NCBI GenBank assembly: GCA_022592445.1
Contig: JABYQR010000174.1
Span: 27,077 to 91,076 of the forward strand
Length of the DNA stretch: 64,000 bases
Direction of reading: 5' to 3'
Origin: Cytidiella melzeri
Lineage: Eukaryota; Basidiomycota; Agaricomycetes; Polyporales; Irpicaceae
Part shown: one piece after another, positions 10,707 through 22,987 of the stretch
Position numbering within the stretch: position 1 is the stretch's first letter
Layout of the letters: each line of letters starts with the position of its first letter
Notes under the pieces: model-generated
Databases searched by the model: none
Told to the model about the DNA's origin: nothing
Seen by the model: only the letters and a program-made list of their open reading frames with translations
Made by a program: the position numbers and the translations under genes

Positions 10707-13352
10707 TTACAGGTCACTATCCACTAGCATAGCATTGTCCTCGCCCATATTCAATTTTCTCTTTCTACCCGGGAGCTCCTTGCCGTCACCGAAACCAACA
10801 CCGGCCTTCTTCCGTAGCTCCTCAACGTCAATGTTCGAGTCGTCTTCCACCCACTCCAGAACAAGATGGCGACCAAGCAAATGCGTGTGTTTTAGAGCGG
10901 CATACGCGTTGTCAGCTTCGTGTTTGGTGACGAATTCTAGGAACGCGAAACCACGAGAACGGTGGTCGAATTTTTTAGGCAAGCGTACTGATTTGAGCTG
11001 GCCATGCGAACTGTATAGGACAATCAGTAATCAGCGTGATGAGAATAACACTGGCAGTAGAAGTACACATACCCAAATAGCTCTCGGATGTCTTTCTTTG
11101 TCGCCTCGAACGGCACATTCTTCACAATCATCTTTGTCGAGTGATTCTTTGTCTTTGCTCCAACCTTGCCGTCGCTATCCTCCGCACCACGCCCAGCAAA
11201 TTTGACAACGAGCGCATGTCCATCGAGCACGAAGCCTTGCATGCTCTTCATCGCCTGTTTCGCGGCGTCAGACGACTTGAAGCCAACAAACCCGTAGCCC
11301 ATGCTCAAACGGGCATTCTCCGACGCAGGACGCTTCGGATCAGGCTTCGTCTGAATCCGAGCAAACGAAAACTCGGGGAGATTACGGAACGCCTGTGAAA
11401 AGCGGTCGGACGTCGTAGCAAAGGACAGATTCTTGACAAAGAGCGTCGCGCCAGCAGACAAAGGCAATTCCTCTGCTCCCACAGAAGCATCTGCAATGAC
11501 GACCGGCTGTACACCAGCGACCGTCACTGGTGTGGTTGTGGAAGCCGCAGGCTCGAGGTCCGAAAACATGCCAACAGGCCCCTTCTCGAGGTAGACAATG
11601 GAATCGCCCATGCGACGATACGCCACTGCACGAAACGCTTTCCTGCCCTCATCTGGATGTTCGAACTCGACGACAGCCATCGTCCCTGCTGGAGGCACTA
11701 AGACGCGTCGCAGCTGTCCGTGAGGTTCGAACAGTTCGCGTATTTGCTCGACAGATGTACCGTACGGGATGTTTTTCACGAGGATGACACTGTCGCTTCG
11801 CGCGATGCGTGTGCCAGAGAGCGACGATAAGACAACACCGTTGTCTTCCAGGAAAGATTTGGTCTCCTGGATAACGTGTGTCTCCGCAAGTGCGAGTTTT
11901 ACTGCCGCATTCCCCGATTCGGGATCCAATATGTCGGCTTTGGATAGATTCATGCGGTCCGCTACTGACGAGAGAACTGCGTCACTCTACGACGGGCTGT
12001 GAATTGACTGGGGAAACAAATATATCCTGCTCAAAAGTACGTACATTCATGTATAGCATACCCCAGTTGAACTCTTTCCCAGCACCTGCTCTCCTTTTCG
12101 CATCTTTCTCCTCCTTTACTGTCTTCGGCTTGCCAGATCCTTGCTCAACGCTAATTTTGCCCTTCCGGTCAACAGCCGGCAGTATGTGCAACAACCGCCC
12201 TTGGAAGGACTTCTTGTCCAACGCTTTATATGCTGCCACGGCGTTTGACGGGTCGGAAAAGGTTACGTATGCCATGCCCTTCGAGGACTTCGTCGCCTGG
12301 TCAAGTGGTATGTGAACCTGAAACGAGCGAACAGTCAGAATATGCGACGTGAAAGGAGAGATAGGCGCATGATGTTCAGAAAATATTTCTACTATCGGAT
12401 TTTCCCTAAGGAATCAACATTCCCGTGAGGGTCTGATGTCCCTATTTATGTTTGTCATCCCAACAACAGCGACTCGTCGCGTTGCTTTGCAATGAACCAA
12501 ACTCTCACCTGTGCGACTTGACCGTGCGGTTCGAACCACGCTTGAAGCTCCTCTTCGGTAGATGCGAATGGCAGGTTGCGCAAGAATAGTCGGCCGGTTT
12601 GGCGGATACTGAGGGTTATATCGTCATCAGCTGACGTCTGCATGAGCAATATGGTGTTAGAGTCAATAATGCATCAAGCAGTATAAAGACAGCCGTACGT
12701 GGATGACGTCGGCATGCTCTGCATCCTCGTCAGCTTGGACAGATACAGCCTCTTCTGCCCCCTTCGCTTCATGCACGGATGCTTTCGTATGTTGCTTGAG
12801 CCAATCGAGATCTGACGCGGGCTCGACCTGAGCTGTCTCGCTGACCTGAACGTGCTTCGACTTTGCAGAGGCAATGACCGACTTCCTGGCTAACTCCTGG
12901 GGCTCCTCTACCGCGCCGTCCTTCCATGATGGCCCTTTCTTTGCACGGGGCTGCATAACGTCAAGGAACTCTTGAAGCTGGGGATCCTTCGCAGCCTTAG
13001 CCTTTGTTAACTCCTTCGCTATCGCCAGCATGGCACTGTCGTCGTTCGAGGATGGACCAAGACGTGGACGCTTGTTTGGACGGGGAGTAGGCGCATCCTT
13101 CGCGCCATCAACGACTGAGACGGCAATTCGCGATGAGTGGATGAACGTGCGGTCAAACCAGTTCTTCGCCTTTTCTGCCTCTGCTTCTGTCTTGTATCCT
13201 ACAAACCCAAACCTCCTCGAGGTACCATCAGGCTTTTGCAAAACCTTGACGTCGGTGAGCGTTCCGCCAGGGCCGTTCTTGGATTCAAAGTGCTCACGGA
13301 GTCGATCTTGCGTAAGATACGCTGGGAGGTTCTTGACAATAAGCCTCGACAT
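10707..13352 (-). CDS. MRD1: Multiple RNA-binding domain protein 1 (RBM19 family)
   Basis: Five exons: 13352-12699, 12637-12509, 12317-12045, 11986-11073, 11010-10707, giving 757 aa in phase. Five RRM domains: residues about 1-75 (RNP start SRLIVKNLPAYL), 232-310, 417-490, 531-615 and 637-715. RRM5 has the aromatic RNP1 sequence SRGFAFLEF. This is the usual Mrd1/RBM19 layout. The family acts in the nucleolus, binding pre-rRNA in the small-subunit processome so that 18S rRNA is released at sites A0-A2. Length is slightly below the usual 800-900 aa. The first ATG opens RRM1 directly, as in orthologues. It shares a 209-bp divergent promoter region with prefoldin subunit 3. Confidence 0.93.
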
Positions 13353-13561
13353 TTTAACCTGGGTTCAGTGCAAGGAGAATAGTGAGCGCAAGCGGGGTTG
13401 TAGTGAACATGAACGTAGAGATCAAGGATCAAATTGTGGTGAGCAGCGATTTTATACTGCCTCGGTGATTGCCGAGGCGCCTGCCCTCACATACGGACTT
13501 CATATCGCCACCACGGTACCTCCAAAGTGCTCTGACTATCCGCTCATAACAGCCTATAGCT
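13353..13561. promoter_or_regulatory. shared divergent promoter of MRD1 and PAC10
   Basis: Only 209 bases separate the two start codons, so both 5' leaders and core promoters must lie here. No clear TATA box is visible, which fits housekeeping promoters. Co-regulation is inferred from spacing alone. Confidence 0.6.
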
Positions 13562-14413
13562 ATGGCTACATCCATGACCAAAATTGAAGAAAAGAATGCG
13601 CGAGGTATCCCGAAAGCCCCGTTCATTGTAAGTTTGCAGGCATCCAAAGATAATCGCGCTCTGAGCAGAGCCGTCTCAGGCTGATGTTGCAGAGCACTTG
13701 GGTCCAAATCCTGACGTGGAGACTGCGTTGAAAGAGATACAATCAGCCTTGGCGTGAGTGTCTGGCACGTAGATATTTTCTTCAGCCCTCATGTTTCTCT
13801 AGAAAATATCGCTACATGGACCAAAACTTGACACAGAGAAGGAGAGGGCTGGAGGACAAGATACCTGATATCAAGAAGACGCTCAACATGATCGAGTTTC
13901 TGCAAGAGCGAAGAGTGAGTCGTTTTTATTGCGGCGTACATATGCCCTTTCTCACCTTTAAAACACACAGGAAGGAAAACAGCCAAAACAAGAGGAAGAA
14001 GAGGATGAAGATGAGTTAGATGACGAAGATGTCGAGGATAAACCGATAAAAACAACGTTTGAGCTTAACGACACGCTCTATGCTGAGGCGGAGCTGGAGG
14101 ACACAGACACCGTTTACCTATGGCTTGGAGTGGGGTCCATTCATCTTTATTTTTGTGCTTTTGCGCCCTGATTGTTAACTTGGTTTAGGCGAACGTGATG
14201 CTATCGTACAAGCTACCAGCAGCTATAACTCTTCTACGGGACAAGCTTAAATCTGCAGAAAGCAGTCTAACCAGCGTTATTGAAGACTTGGAGTTTCTGC
14301 GAGAACAGATCACGGTGATGGAAGTGAATACAGCTCGGGTGTACAATTGGGATGTCAAAAGGCGACGCGAAGCACGGGAACAAGAGGCAGCAGAACATAA
14401 AGAGAAAAGCTAG
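13562..14413 (+). CDS. PAC10: Prefoldin subunit 3
   Basis: Five exons: 13562-13627, 13680-13753, 13803-13914, 13971-14129, 14189-14413, giving 211 aa in phase. Two long coiled-coil helices (about residues 48-85 and 140-190) flank a short beta-hairpin region rich in LNDTLYAEAELEDT, the alpha-type prefoldin fold. Subunit 3 (VBP1/Pac10) is one of two alpha subunits of the hexameric prefoldin that carries nascent actin and tubulin to the CCT chaperonin in the cytosol. An acidic insert (EEEEDEDELDDEDVED) precedes the hairpin. The donor of intron 4 (GTGGGG) is weak but is required by frame. Confidence 0.92.
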
Positions 14414-15194
14414 TACGTTCACCGGTGTATTTATGCGTCTTGCTACTCGTTGCGCTCCTTCAGCTTCGACCATGAAAATCCAACAGTAATCTTCCTGGTG
14501 CGTACCTGACGCTCTCAATCCGCTCTTTTATTGGTGACGGTTACGACGCCGAGAATAATGATTGGCAAAGCCATAGACTCCGAGTTTGCTTGACTAGCGA
14601 GACTCAACGCTATCATGAGGTATCGCACTACTACAGCTCTTCAGATTCTCCTCTATGTGTTCAAAGCGCAGTAGGTTAGCTTGATTGACATTGTATAGTT
14701 TGCACCGGCTCCTGTCATTATGGCTGGTTCCAACAAGGCACATCTTCAACAACGGCTGTCTTAACCGCCCTGGGACATGCAGAGAACCCGCAGTCATCCA
14801 GCATCTCCTGCCACCTCGATGTGTAGCTATCGTCTGTCGTTTCATCGGCGTTCTACAACCTTGCTTTGACTTCTCTCAGCTGAGCAAGCACACCTATGCA
14901 TATACTGAGGGACTGGTTGGTCGTTCTGGCGCGTACTTGGTCACTCACCCGCGATTTTACAGCTGGTTAGAACACTAACCTAGCGTCGTCATCTTAGGCA
15001 TGGTGGAGAGTTATGTCTACCATCCCACGCTTTATCAGAACCAAACAATAGCCATGCCGTGGGGTTGCAACTTGCTCTTGACTCTCACTTGGTACGCCAT
15101 TGTTCTTGCGTATCGTCTAGCAGATGCCAGCTCAGATGCATCGTGGTGATTCTTCAGAAATAGCTGTCCGCAGTCAGAAATTCACTTCACGTGC
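14414..15194. other. intergenic, no gene recognised
   Basis: Contains the 3' flank of prefoldin subunit 3 and unassigned sequence before the aldo-keto reductase relic. No frame with family resemblance was seen on either strand. Confidence 0.35.
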
Positions 15195-16706
15195 AGTTTG
15201 CCTTGGCAACTCGGGCCTCAGGGTATCATGGCTTACACTAGAGTGCGCCTGATTCGGGAACAAGGGCTTATCGACGACCAGGAAGATGCAGTCAGGCAGA
15301 TTCAATTTGCGTAGGTTCTTCGCATTTTAGCCGGAGTTAGTCTTAGCTGATTGGCCTCTCAAGTTATGAGTCAGAAATCTCGACTTTCGATACGGAGAAT
15401 GTAGCACCGTGCAAAACACGGCCTTCCTGAAGTTATGCTTGGTAAGGCCATCAAGACTCTGAATTTACCACGGAAAGAGCTCGTCCTCATGACCAAGGTG
15501 AGAGATGTCAGCTTCTCATGAGTAAAGCAGCTGGTTATTATTTGGCATTGTCGCCCCGGAGTATGGAGTCCGCATCGTGCTCATTGAGCTTTCGCTGACT
15601 TACTTTCCGGCTGAGACCCCGTTGATTAATGATATCGCATTCTTCAGGAGATTTTCCAGAAGTTATAACATATTGTGATGATCGTCGGTGCAGCACATTC
15701 TTGATGCTGTCCAGGCAAGCTTAGCTCGGCTTCAAGTTAATTACATCGATGGCCTTCAATGTAAGTAACGGCCGCCACTCAATGTACTATACGCTTCGCG
15801 AGAAGATCACCTCAAACTGTGGTTCTGGTCGCCGCTTGGACGAGGGCACACCCAAGGAAGAGATAATGCATGGGCTTCATGATGTAGTAAAGACCAGGTT
15901 TGTTCGCTACATCGGCATGGGCTCCTGCTCCGCACAACAATGTGAGTTCAGACATGTCCTTCTGTATTGACCGCGGCTCTCCAGGCCATGCAAAGTGCGT
16001 ATGATTGGTACCTCTTCGGTGCCATGTACTGATAGCAAGCCTACGCAGACTACGCAACCACCAACAACCTGACACCGTTCATTTCCATGCATAATCACTA
16101 TAATCTTCTATAACGCGAAGAGAACCGCGAGATGGTTCCAACTTTGAAGGCATGCTTACTGCTTCAATGTCCTCTAACACCAGAGCACCGCTGACTAGAT
16201 GTTCGGCGTATCTCCTCTTGCCGCCAGCCTTCTTGCAAATCCACCCAACAGCGGTCAAATCACTACATAAAGTCGCGTGGACAGGTACTGCCATTGTCAT
16301 CCTCTTCCGCAACAGTCTATAATCTACCTCTTCATCAAACGTGGAACACACAGTGGGTACAAGTGCCCAGGTACTCCGGATATCCTCATCAGGGCCGAAG
16401 AGCTGGCGCAGAAGCAAGGAAGCAAGATGGCGCAGGTCGGTCTCGCGTGGATATTGACGAAGGATCCCATAACTGCTCCCATTATCGGCGCTACGAAAAT
16501 TCAGCATTTGGTGGATGCTACTGGTGCGACTCGACTACAAAACAATTGAAGGCGGGAGAGAGCTCACGCCTGGTTGTTTTGGACTTGTAGCTGCGTTGGA
16601 CGTACACCTGACCGCAGAGGAGATCAGCTATTTGGAGAAGCCGTATCAGTCCACGACTACTATGGAACGCGCTGAAGCTGCTTTCTCTAGATTGTGCAGG
16701 AACTGA
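15195..16706 (+). pseudogene. aldo-keto reductase pseudogene
   Basis: A decayed paralogue of the gene at 20826-22573. Homologous islands occur in the same order: the LGNSGLR segment near 15,205; FDTEN near 15,380; the segment up to the catalytic-Lys region (LMTK) at 15,417-15,495; helix segments at 15,706-15,760 and 15,840-15,945; the NHYNL region at 16,065-16,140; and the C-terminal TAEEISYLEKPY at 16,600-16,660. Lesions: an in-frame stop right after NHYNLL (near 16,112), loss of phase between islands, and missing exons. Intron positions are still recognisable, so this was a DNA-level duplication rather than a retrocopy. Closely related by structure but clearly older than the LINE insertion. 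Confidence 0.85.
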
Positions 16707-17042
16707 ACGAGCAGCTGCATTTAGTGGAGCTGTACACATACAGGATATCAGCACATTGAAAAAGAAGAACGCGTCTTGGGTGACTGGATTATCTCAATTG
16801 TCGACGCCGACAGCAGCAACATCAGTATCAGTCCACACGAAAGTGTAACTAAGAGGTTCAAAAACAAACAATAAGCATTCGAACACCGGTAAGCTACCCC
16901 CCTACATTACGTACACGATACACATTAAGAAAGAACACAACGGCTACATTATACGAAGTTATTCAAAACACAAGACGCCATTAGTAAATGTACTTAATGA
17001 TTAGATTACTGTCGAACGATCTCAACCGACGCCGCCAATTTC
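16707..17042. other. intergenic
   Basis: AT-rich 3' flanks of the pseudogene and of the RBR ligase gene. Nothing else seen. Confidence 0.4.
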
Positions 17043-19767
17043 TCATCGAGGCCTCGCACCTGCAGCCGCCGCCTTTCTCTTTTTAAGCCTGAAAGGTTCC
17101 CGCACGCGGGGGTCTACGGGCAACTGAACCGCCTGAGCCATCTCCACCACAGCCCGGTTCCTGTCTCGAGCAGGCAAGTACGGTGCCTGCACAACAGCTG
17201 CTGGTGGTGGGGGCGGTGGTGCTGGTGCTGGTGGTAGCACAATAGGCGCCCAACGTGCCGCATGTGGCGCTTGCATCTGAGCGAAACGCTGCTGCCGCTC
17301 TTCCCTCCTGAGTCTCTCGATCTCTTCGCGTGCCTGGCGGGCATTCCGTTCGAATAGCTCTCGAAGCCGGACGTTTTCCTGCGCCTCCAGTTGGTTTGCC
17401 ACTTGCACGTGAAATCCAAGTTGTTGTTGCGGTGCCGGTGGGTGAGGATGATGATGATGGTGGTGGTGGTGGTGGTGGTCAGCTCTGGGGCCCACACGAT
17501 AGTCTTCTAGCCTTGGAGCCCGCATAGGAGGAACGTGGCCGGCAGCACCAGGGGGAGTATTCGAAGGTCCTGCCACTGGCTTGGGTAGTTCTACGTGAAG
17601 GTCTTTGTCGTTGGCTTCTGGATGAGCCTGCTTGTACTCGTCGATAGCTTTTTTGGCGGCAGCTATAACCTGTTATAACGAAATCTACTGTGAGCAGAGG
17701 GGGAGGGGGAGGGCAAAGCCGTCATGCTTTATTACTGACCTCATCTGCGTGCCTCTTATCGACAGAGTCCCATAGGTCGCACTTTGTAGGGTCTACTTTA
17801 TGGTTGTAGGGCGGTTTCTAGCAGAGTCTTTGAGTCAGCACAGTCATCAGCGGAAGACTAGGCGTTCAAGTCTGACTTGGTTGAAGTGATCATATCCTGT
17901 AATGACCTGGCGACAGACGTAACAGGACACCGTATGACAGTTGGGGCACGTCATCTTGTTACACTGTAATAGAGTTTCCATCAATACCAAGCGTACTCAG
18001 AAGCAATTAATAGCACACGTACGCCGCTCTCCTTCATGAAGGCTATTGACAAAGATGCGGTGATTAGCAGAGGCAGGACTCGAGGGACAGTTCTGGTGCA
18101 CACCTTTGTCGCACTTTGGACAGTTTCTCAACAGAGCTCGTGCTAATGTAACGGTTAAACATGCTCTTCAAAGCTGAAGGTAACTTACTCATAGCTTCCT
18201 CTATAGCGTGTCGCCCGTCAAGTTTCTTGTCCTCCTCTGCCTCTGTCGTCCAAAGTATAATTAGAGCGAGTTTCAAGCATAGTTGAAATTAAGTGGTACC
18301 TTGACAACTCTTAGGCAGATGATCCTAAGGTATGACAGTCAGCACGAGTCCCCAGAACAATTCGCATTCTTGCGACGTACGAGTTTCTTGCAAGCCCGAC
18401 AGCTGACAGCACCACAGTCGTCCCTCTCGCACCTGAACAATTTTTCGTGCTCATTGTCGATGACAGCTTTGTACTCGCAGAATGGACACTCTTCGAGATT
18501 CTCGAGCCCTGCGGCCTCGATCTCCTTGCGCTGTTTGACACGGACGTACAGCTCGAGAAGCTTGAGGGGTAGGAACCTACGCAGCTCTGATTCTGGAAAG
18601 GCGAGCTTGCAGCCTGACTGGTCCATGCACACGATGTTGATGTCGTGCTCGCCGAGCTTGCCAGCTGCATAAGTTGACACGCAGTTCCTGCAAAACAAGT
18701 GTGTCTCGGGGCACTGCACCATCTTGTCCTACATCCTCGTCAGTCGCAGTATCAGATACTGAATACAAGAGAAGGCTTACGAAAGGATAGTCAGCAAAGC
18801 AGCATCCGCACTCGATTGCATCTTCTTCCTCCTGGAGTTGCGCCGCCACCTCTGCGTCGTCCTTGCTTTGGTCCTCCTGCGATATCAAGCGTATCCATTG
18901 CTTTTCTTCGTCGAGTGCAGGGTCTACCCTCTCTGCCTGTTTTCCTTTAGACCTGTTTCGCGACGCTGACGCCAGTCGCTGGTATGGCTGGTGATCACTC
19001 TGAAGCTCGGCTTGGAGGGCAAGATATGTCGGCGCATACAACGAATGATGCCTTGCAAATGTCCTTCGAATGTGAAACATCGGGACAAAGGGGAAGTCCA
19101 CGCGAAGTTGCTCCTGTACTTAGCTCAGGCTTTGATGAATACGTGTTCCGTCTGACAGGCCACTCACCACCGAAAGCTCATGGTAGTGTGGACCGCCCAT
19201 ACTTTGCCGGTCTACACTGGCATAGTCGATTTTCACCACTTTTGTCACCACCTCGCTCCCCCCAGGTACCTCGTCCTCTTCGTCTCTCTTCCGCTTACCT
19301 TTCCCTTTGTCCCCCACCTTTGGGTAGTTCGGGTTCTCGAATAGGAGGTGTATGACTTGCTCCAACACGTTTTCGGTATACCGCCTTGCTAGGCTCGCGA
19401 CGTGTATGGGATCAACATCTGGGACTATGTCCAATACTTGCGCGACATACGCGTCGATGGGGTCCACTACCGGCGCGTGTCCCTGGTCGGACGCGATTCC
19501 GGCCATCGAGGGGTGTGGCGCGTCCTTGGGCTGTTCGTCGTCGCTGTCGGGTAGGAAAAGTTTTTGGGGACGCGTCACGGGGGCTTGAGGTGCTGGCAGC
19601 GGTTGTGGCGGGTTGTGCTCGTCGTCTGAGGAGTCAGTGAGCTCTATAACATCCGAAGGTGGGATGAAGGGAGCTTTGCGCCTTTGCACGGGTCGGCCTG
19701 CGGTTGCGACGCGAGTGTTGCGTTCTCTGAGAGGCCAGGGCTCAGCAGGAATGGCCTCGGGACCCAT
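17043..19767 (-). CDS. RBR-type E3 ubiquitin ligase, RNF216/Triad3-like
   Basis: Ten exons: 19767-19168, 19113-18781, 18728-18381, 18324-18300, 18242-18189, 18136-18104, 18042-18023, 17963-17877, 17817-17740, 17669-17043; 734 aa in phase. It has a degenerate RING1 (CGCCFADYPF then HLFCRNCVSTY), an IBR (CPFCEYK... CERDDCGAVSCRACKKL) and a RING2 (NCPKCDK... GCNKMTCPNC). The RING2 catalytic cysteine is about residue 472. RBR ligases load ubiquitin on this cysteine from E2 and then pass it to the substrate. A ubiquitin-binding-like helical segment lies at residues 90-135. The C-terminal 200 residues are Pro/Ala/Arg-rich with a run of about 10 His (from CAY triplets) and a coiled coil (LRRLFERNARQAREEIERLRREE region). 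Three exons are only 20-33 nt. The acceptor of the 33-nt exon was chosen by frame and is the least certain. Confidence 0.88.
17446..17480. repeat. CAT/CAC triplet run coding poly-His
   Basis: gatgatgatgatgg followed by tandem tgg triplets, within the RBR ligase. On the coding strand it reads CAC/CAT and makes about ten consecutive histidines. The length may be polymorphic. Confidence 0.8.
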
Positions 19768-20825
19768 TTATATAGTGTCGAAACACGGCAACGAGGATGT
19801 CTCAAGGCCGTCCATGCTAGAGTCTTTAGGCCTAGGAGAGCAAATGGCAGACTGAAGCGCTCAATTCCGACTTGGCGCTAGTTTTTCAAAGGCCAACTAC
19901 GAGGGAAAATCATTTTATCATGCTCGCCCACGACCTCCTCACGACCACACACGATCTCCTCATGATCGCATACCGCTCTCTGCTCTTCAAACAAGTTACC
20001 GAGGTGCAATATCAACCCTCACATCACTGCCATAACCTCCCACATCGTTGCCATAGGCTCTCATATCGTTGCACAACCCCCTGCACAACCTTCCACGGAC
20101 CTGCCATAGTCCGCCACAAGTCTGCCACAGTCTGCCACAGGTTGGCCAGGCTCAGACAACGTCGATTTGGATCTCCGTGGACTCAACGTCTGTTTCCCTA
20201 AACGCTGGGTTGGATACGTGTCCAAAATAGGAAGCTGATGTGGTTCACCATTGCCATCTACACTCTTCGATCCGGCCCCCTGCTTGTAGAGGACTAAGCC
20301 TTCGCCCATAGTATGCAAGAAACTCATTCAACATAGGCTTCGCGCCCTACACATGCGCCGCATTGTCAATGTTTCGTATGTAAGGTCACACCCTCGAACT
20401 CACACATGTCATGTTAGGCGACATAAATAGGCAAAGTAGCTCGGCATGCTCACTCAGAAACCTAGGAAGTGCTTGCGTGACTGGGCTGGCACGGTTGTGT
20501 CTATATGCCGACAGTATCGGCACAACGCTGCTATACTACTACTTCACACCACTCAGCTTCATTTTTCCTACGCCGTAAAGCTACCGATATGGACGCTCGT
20601 TCCGCGTCTCGATAACGACTTGCACAACACCCTCGTATACAGTAAGTTAGTAATCATCGACTTTGCCGAAGCTTTCCGGCTTGCGTCACGACGGCTGGTG
20701 GGGACAAGACGCGTGACCGCACTGGATGACACCATCTGACATAAGCTCCTAGAGAGTATATAACCCGAGAGATTTGAGGTTGTGAACAGCATTCCCACCA
20801 AGCTAGCTTTCTGCACCTCGTAGAC
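19768..20825. other. intergenic, promoters of RBR ligase and aldo-keto reductase
   Basis: Divergent promoter space. 19,920-20,160 holds short imperfect direct repeats (cctcctcacgaccacacacgatctcctcatgatc; tccgccacaagtctgccacagtctgccacagg) with no coding potential. A TATA-like tatataa at about 20,757 lies some 65 bases before the aldo-keto reductase ATG. Confidence 0.4.
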
Positions 20826-22573
20826 ATGACTGACTCTCCTGCAAAGAAAATGCAATACGGTGAGTTGTTTGCTAACCAAATCAAATTCGAGACAGCGTCT
20901 GATGAGGGGTGTAGTTCGTCTCGGTAACTCGGGCCTCAAGGTCTCCAAGATTATCCTCGGAACAATGCAGTACGGCTCAAGCGCCTGGCAAGATTGGATC
21001 CTTGAAGAGGAAGAGGCAATCAAGCACATCAAGTTTGCGTGAGTGCTTGAAAGTCCTCGTATGCTCTCATAGGTTTATATTGACCTTCGTAACTTACAGT
21101 TACGATGCGGGTATCACAACATTTGATACAGCAAATGTGGGTAGTCAGCAGTCATCACCAGAGGCAGCATTTAACTTGAAGAATAGGTATACTCGAACGG
21201 GCTTTCTGAGGTTATCCTCGGAAATGCAATTAAGAAATTGAATCTTCCTCGAGAAGAGATAGTAGTTTTGACCAAGCTTTACGCACCTGGTGAGAATCAA
21301 CGTCTTCTGTATTGTGAGACTACTAAACCAGCGCAATGTCCCCTCGTGTCAGTTGCCCCATCATACGAGATCAACTTCCAGAAGCCTGGTACTGGCACTC
21401 CTCTGGATCACGGGATCATCAACCAGCTCGGCCTGAACCGCAAGGTATAATTCCAGTCGTTTCACAGTGTGATATGGTATCGATGAACGGCCCGTGGCCA
21501 GCATATTTTCGACTCAGTCAAGGCAAGTCTGAAGCGTCTCCAGCTTGACTACATTGATGTTTTGCAATGTAAGTCAACGAGGTCATTATGGAACCAAGTC
21601 CTACCCTAACCAATCGCAGGCCATCGATTTGACTATAATACGCCTATCGAAGAGACCATGCACGCTCTGCACGATGTTGTTCAGGCGGGCTATGCCCGCT
21701 ACATAGGAATGAGTTCCTGTTATGCGTATCAATGTGAGTTGCGATCTGATTCTACTACGGAAGTGTGCCTAACGCTGCAATATCCGAATGCTTCCAGTCC
21801 ATCAGATGCAAAGTACGTGGTCCACTCTTGATCTTGAAGAATCGCATTAAACCGAAAGCACTCGATGCCTCAGATTACGCCATCGCGAACAAACTCACGC
21901 CCTTTATCTCCATGCAAAACCATTACAACCTGGTCTATCGTGAAGAGGAACGCGAGATGTTCCCTACCCTTAAGGTCCGTCTACAGCACACGATGAGTCT
22001 ATCGTCATCACTGAAACTTCAATGGTTAGCTCTTTGGTGTAGGGTCCATCCCGTGGTCTCCGCTTGCTCGCGGGCTCCTTAGTCGTGCTCTCAGCTCCAG
22101 GGATGACACTGTACGGGGAAAAGTTGACACGTAGGCATGCGTCTCAAATTTTTCCTTCCTTTGTTTTTACGCTCTGTAAAATCACAGCATGATCAAAGGT
22201 TACGCTGGCCCTGGCACTCCTGAAATCATCTCCAGGTGAATCAGACTAGTCGCTAAAACGTTATTATTGTGTACTGAATATGTCTACACCTCAGAGTCGA
22301 AGAGATTGCGAAGAAGAAAGGTGTGAGCATGGCTCAAATCGCTATTGCTTGGACTTTGGCCAAGGACGGCGTCACTGCGCCTATCGTTGGCACTACAAGC
22401 TTGGACAACTTGAAGGATATGATCGGTGAGTACCGCCTGGTGCTCGTCAATGAGGAGTACATGGCTAAAAGTCAAGAACATGGATAGCTGGTCTCGACGT
22501 GAAGCTGACTGCCGAGGAGATCAAGTATTTGGAGGAACCATATCATCCTACCAAGACACACGGCCATATGTGA
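20826..22573 (+). CDS. aldo/keto reductase, aryl-alcohol dehydrogenase-like
   Basis: Thirteen exons: 20826-20859, 20915-21038, 21100-21136, 21187-21289, 21353-21444, 21502-21568, 21620-21733, 21798-21812, 21874-21974, 22030-22130, 22188-22235, 22295-22425, 22488-22573; 350 aa in phase. TIM-barrel AKR with the expected tetrad: Asp and Tyr in FDTANVYSNG, Lys in VVLTK, His in LQCHRFD. Such enzymes reduce aldehydes or ketones with NADPH in the cytosol; fungal members act on aryl aldehydes and polyketide-type carbonyls, so the substrate is open. The NADPH-binding C-terminal half includes [13 protein letters not shown] and [11 protein letters not shown]. Exon 8 is only 15 nt. A dead copy lies about 5.6 kb upstream. 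Confidence 0.92.
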
Positions 22574-22987
22574 AGAATCCGCTTAGGATCACAGGGTGGT
22601 ACTAGAAATTGGTGGAGAATATTGATAGCTAGATCTAACAACGCTCGTGGTCTTGTCTCCATTTTGTTACTTTCATGATACTGGCAGTTGCAAATTCAAA
22701 ACCATGAGCGAGTCTACGAAACCATGACGGATGTGTCCCCGATGCGATCTGATCTTCGACACGCAGTGACGCGCCAACTTCATGTCTTTCAAGTTGGACG
22801 TCGACCAACGCGCCGCGGATGGCCACAACCTCCAAAGTTTTGAGACAAACACACTTTCTTTATTCCTTTATTTTATGTTGAAACTGCATATTTCTCTTTT
22901 GTTGTTACACCTCTTTCATTTCGACTCGTTCGTGACCACAAAGGAAACTCCGGAATATCGAAAAGAACGCACATCCTCCACATCGCC
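22574..22987. other. intergenic
   Basis: 3' flank of the reductase and promoter/leader of the permease. The last 140 bases are T-rich (ctttcttt, cctttattttatg), as in fungal promoters. Nothing else seen. Confidence 0.4.

Noticed and set aside
12520..12540. ggttcgaacc, a possible tRNA T-loop
   Set aside because: It lies in the coding exon of MRD1 RRM2, and no tRNA cloverleaf surrounds it.
13629..13679. Possible longer first exon of prefoldin subunit 3
   Set aside because: Reading through meets a stop and loses the ADVAEHLG segment; the GTAAGT donor is strong.
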